A stretch of DNA of 5,882 nucleotides. Origin: Actinomycetota bacterium (GTDB lineage Bacteria; Actinomycetota; Actinomycetes; Actinomycetales; Actinomycetaceae). Where the stretch lies: positions 1 through 5,882 of the forward strand of contig JAHYYD010000143.1 in assembly GCA_019425105.1 (NCBI GenBank). The letters are read 5' to 3'. Below the pieces are notes generated by a model, which was given only the letters and a program-made list of their open reading frames with translations, had not been told where the DNA came from and ran no database searches. Numbering within the stretch: the stretch's first letter is position 1; every line of letters begins with the position of its first letter. Of this stretch, positions 5,226 through 5,882 are shown in pieces. A program made the translations under genes and the position numbers.

Positions 5226-5882
5226 TCACCCCGACCCTGCACGCACCAGGCCCACAACCTTCGCCGAGGCCGGGGTGCCCGTCGCGCGGGACCAGCGAGC
5301 CACGACATCCGAAACATCGATGGACGGATCGACGAGCAGCGCGGTGGACAGCGCCTCCGCCAGCACGCCCGACGAGGCCACGACGCTGACCTGCCGCACG
5401 CCCGAACGCGCGGGGTAACCCGTACGCGGGTCGATGATGTGGTGGTCCAGCAGGCGCGCGGTCCGGCCAGGAACATCGGAGTTAGTAGATGCATGGGCCT
5501 GGCCAACGGCATCAGAATTGGCTGGTACACGGGCATGAGCATGAGCGAGCGCCTCAGCGTTGGAGGACTCGGAGCCGGGTAGGTAGGCATACACCGCGGT
5601 GAGGCCGGGCCCCAGAGGCTCCGCACCACGCGCATCCACGTCGTCACATCCTTCGTTGCGAGGGGATGTACCACCCTCACCGGGTGTTTCACGCAATGTT
5701 TCACGCGCGCGCCCCAACACGGGCTCCGCCAGAGAACCCGCCACGTGCACCGCCGCAGGCACCGCCGCACGCTCCGCCGCGGGCCCCGCACAAGCCGCAC
5801 GCAGGCGACCCAGCGGCCCCAGGTTATCCCCTGACGTCGACAGGGACGCCATGCCGTCCGCAGGCAGCTCCACGACGCCAGC
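5226..5882 (-). CDS. ApbE-type FAD:protein FMN transferase, C-terminal part (cut by window edge)
   Basis: The last 218 codons of a gene whose start lies beyond base 5882; the TGA is at 5226-5228. ApbE proteins are usually exported and move FMN from FAD onto Thr/Ser residues of flavoproteins in a Mg-dependent reaction. Seen: STSGD at about 5840-5826, matching the conserved (S/T)SGD region; [13 protein letters not shown] at about 5447-5409, the family's most diagnostic motif; then [20 protein letters not shown], matching the final helix that normally reads ADALxTA. The Asp usually coordinating Mg is Glu here. Between STSGD and DHHIIDP lie about 125 Ala/Pro/Gly-rich residues, where the family normally has about 10-25. 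Alternative codon choice is looser inside this insertion. It could be a lineage-specific surface loop or a sign of decay; the frame stays open. Family assignment is confident; activity is not certain. Confidence 0.82.
   Translation of the reverse strand, partial: AGVVELPADGMASLSTSGDNLGPLGRLRAACAGPAAERAAVPAAVHVAGSLAEPVLGRARETLRETPGEGGTSPRNEGCDDVDARGAEPLGPGLTAVYAYLPGSESSNAEALAHAHARVPANSDAVGQAHASTNSDVPGRTARLLDHHIIDPRTGYPARSGVRQVSVVASSGVLAEALSTALLVDPSIDVSDVVARWSRATGTPASAKVVGLVRAGSG

Overview
The window looks like chromosomal DNA of a high-GC actinobacterium, probably Actinomycetaceae (Actinomyces/Schaalia-like). That placement is inference from the strongly GC-rich coding style and the protein types; no rRNA or other taxonomic marker is present. 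It has two host-like metabolic genes at the edges and an AT-richer accessory island between them.

Left part (3-3116, + strand): a large flavin and iron-sulfur D-2-hydroxyacid dehydrogenase. It fuses a GlcD-like FAD half to a GlcF-like [4Fe-4S]/CCG half, with a low-complexity Ser/Pro linker carrying three 7-residue repeats.

Gap (3117-3641): no gene I can support. It holds a weak terminator-like hairpin, an AT-richer segment (3181-3299) full of dyads and bounded by an 11-bp perfect inverted repeat, and a GC-rich stretch with a long 42-nt stem-loop and a 14-bp direct repeat.

Accessory module (about 3642-5107): two roughly 105-bp direct repeats, about 91% identical by eye and exactly 1361 bp apart, flank one minus-strand gene of much lower GC. 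The gene encodes a wing-type N-terminus and a C-terminal DUF559/Vsr-like PD-(D/E)XK nuclease-type domain, the layout of actinobacterial AbiEi-like proteins. Each repeat is built of iteron-like units around TGGTGTAAT in both orientations. Upstream of the gene are a 16-bp dyad and two perfect DnaA boxes (TTATCCACA) 30 bp apart. Repeats, iterons, DnaA boxes and a lone nuclease-like gene together suggest a small mobile cassette or a replicon remnant. This is the most interesting part of the window, but no transposase, integrase or Rep protein is visible, so mobility is unproven.

Right part (5226-5882, - strand): the C-terminal part of an ApbE-type FAD:protein FMN transferase, cut by the window edge. 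It has an unusual insertion of about 125 residues between two conserved motifs. The metabolic genes show no obvious functional link to the module between them.
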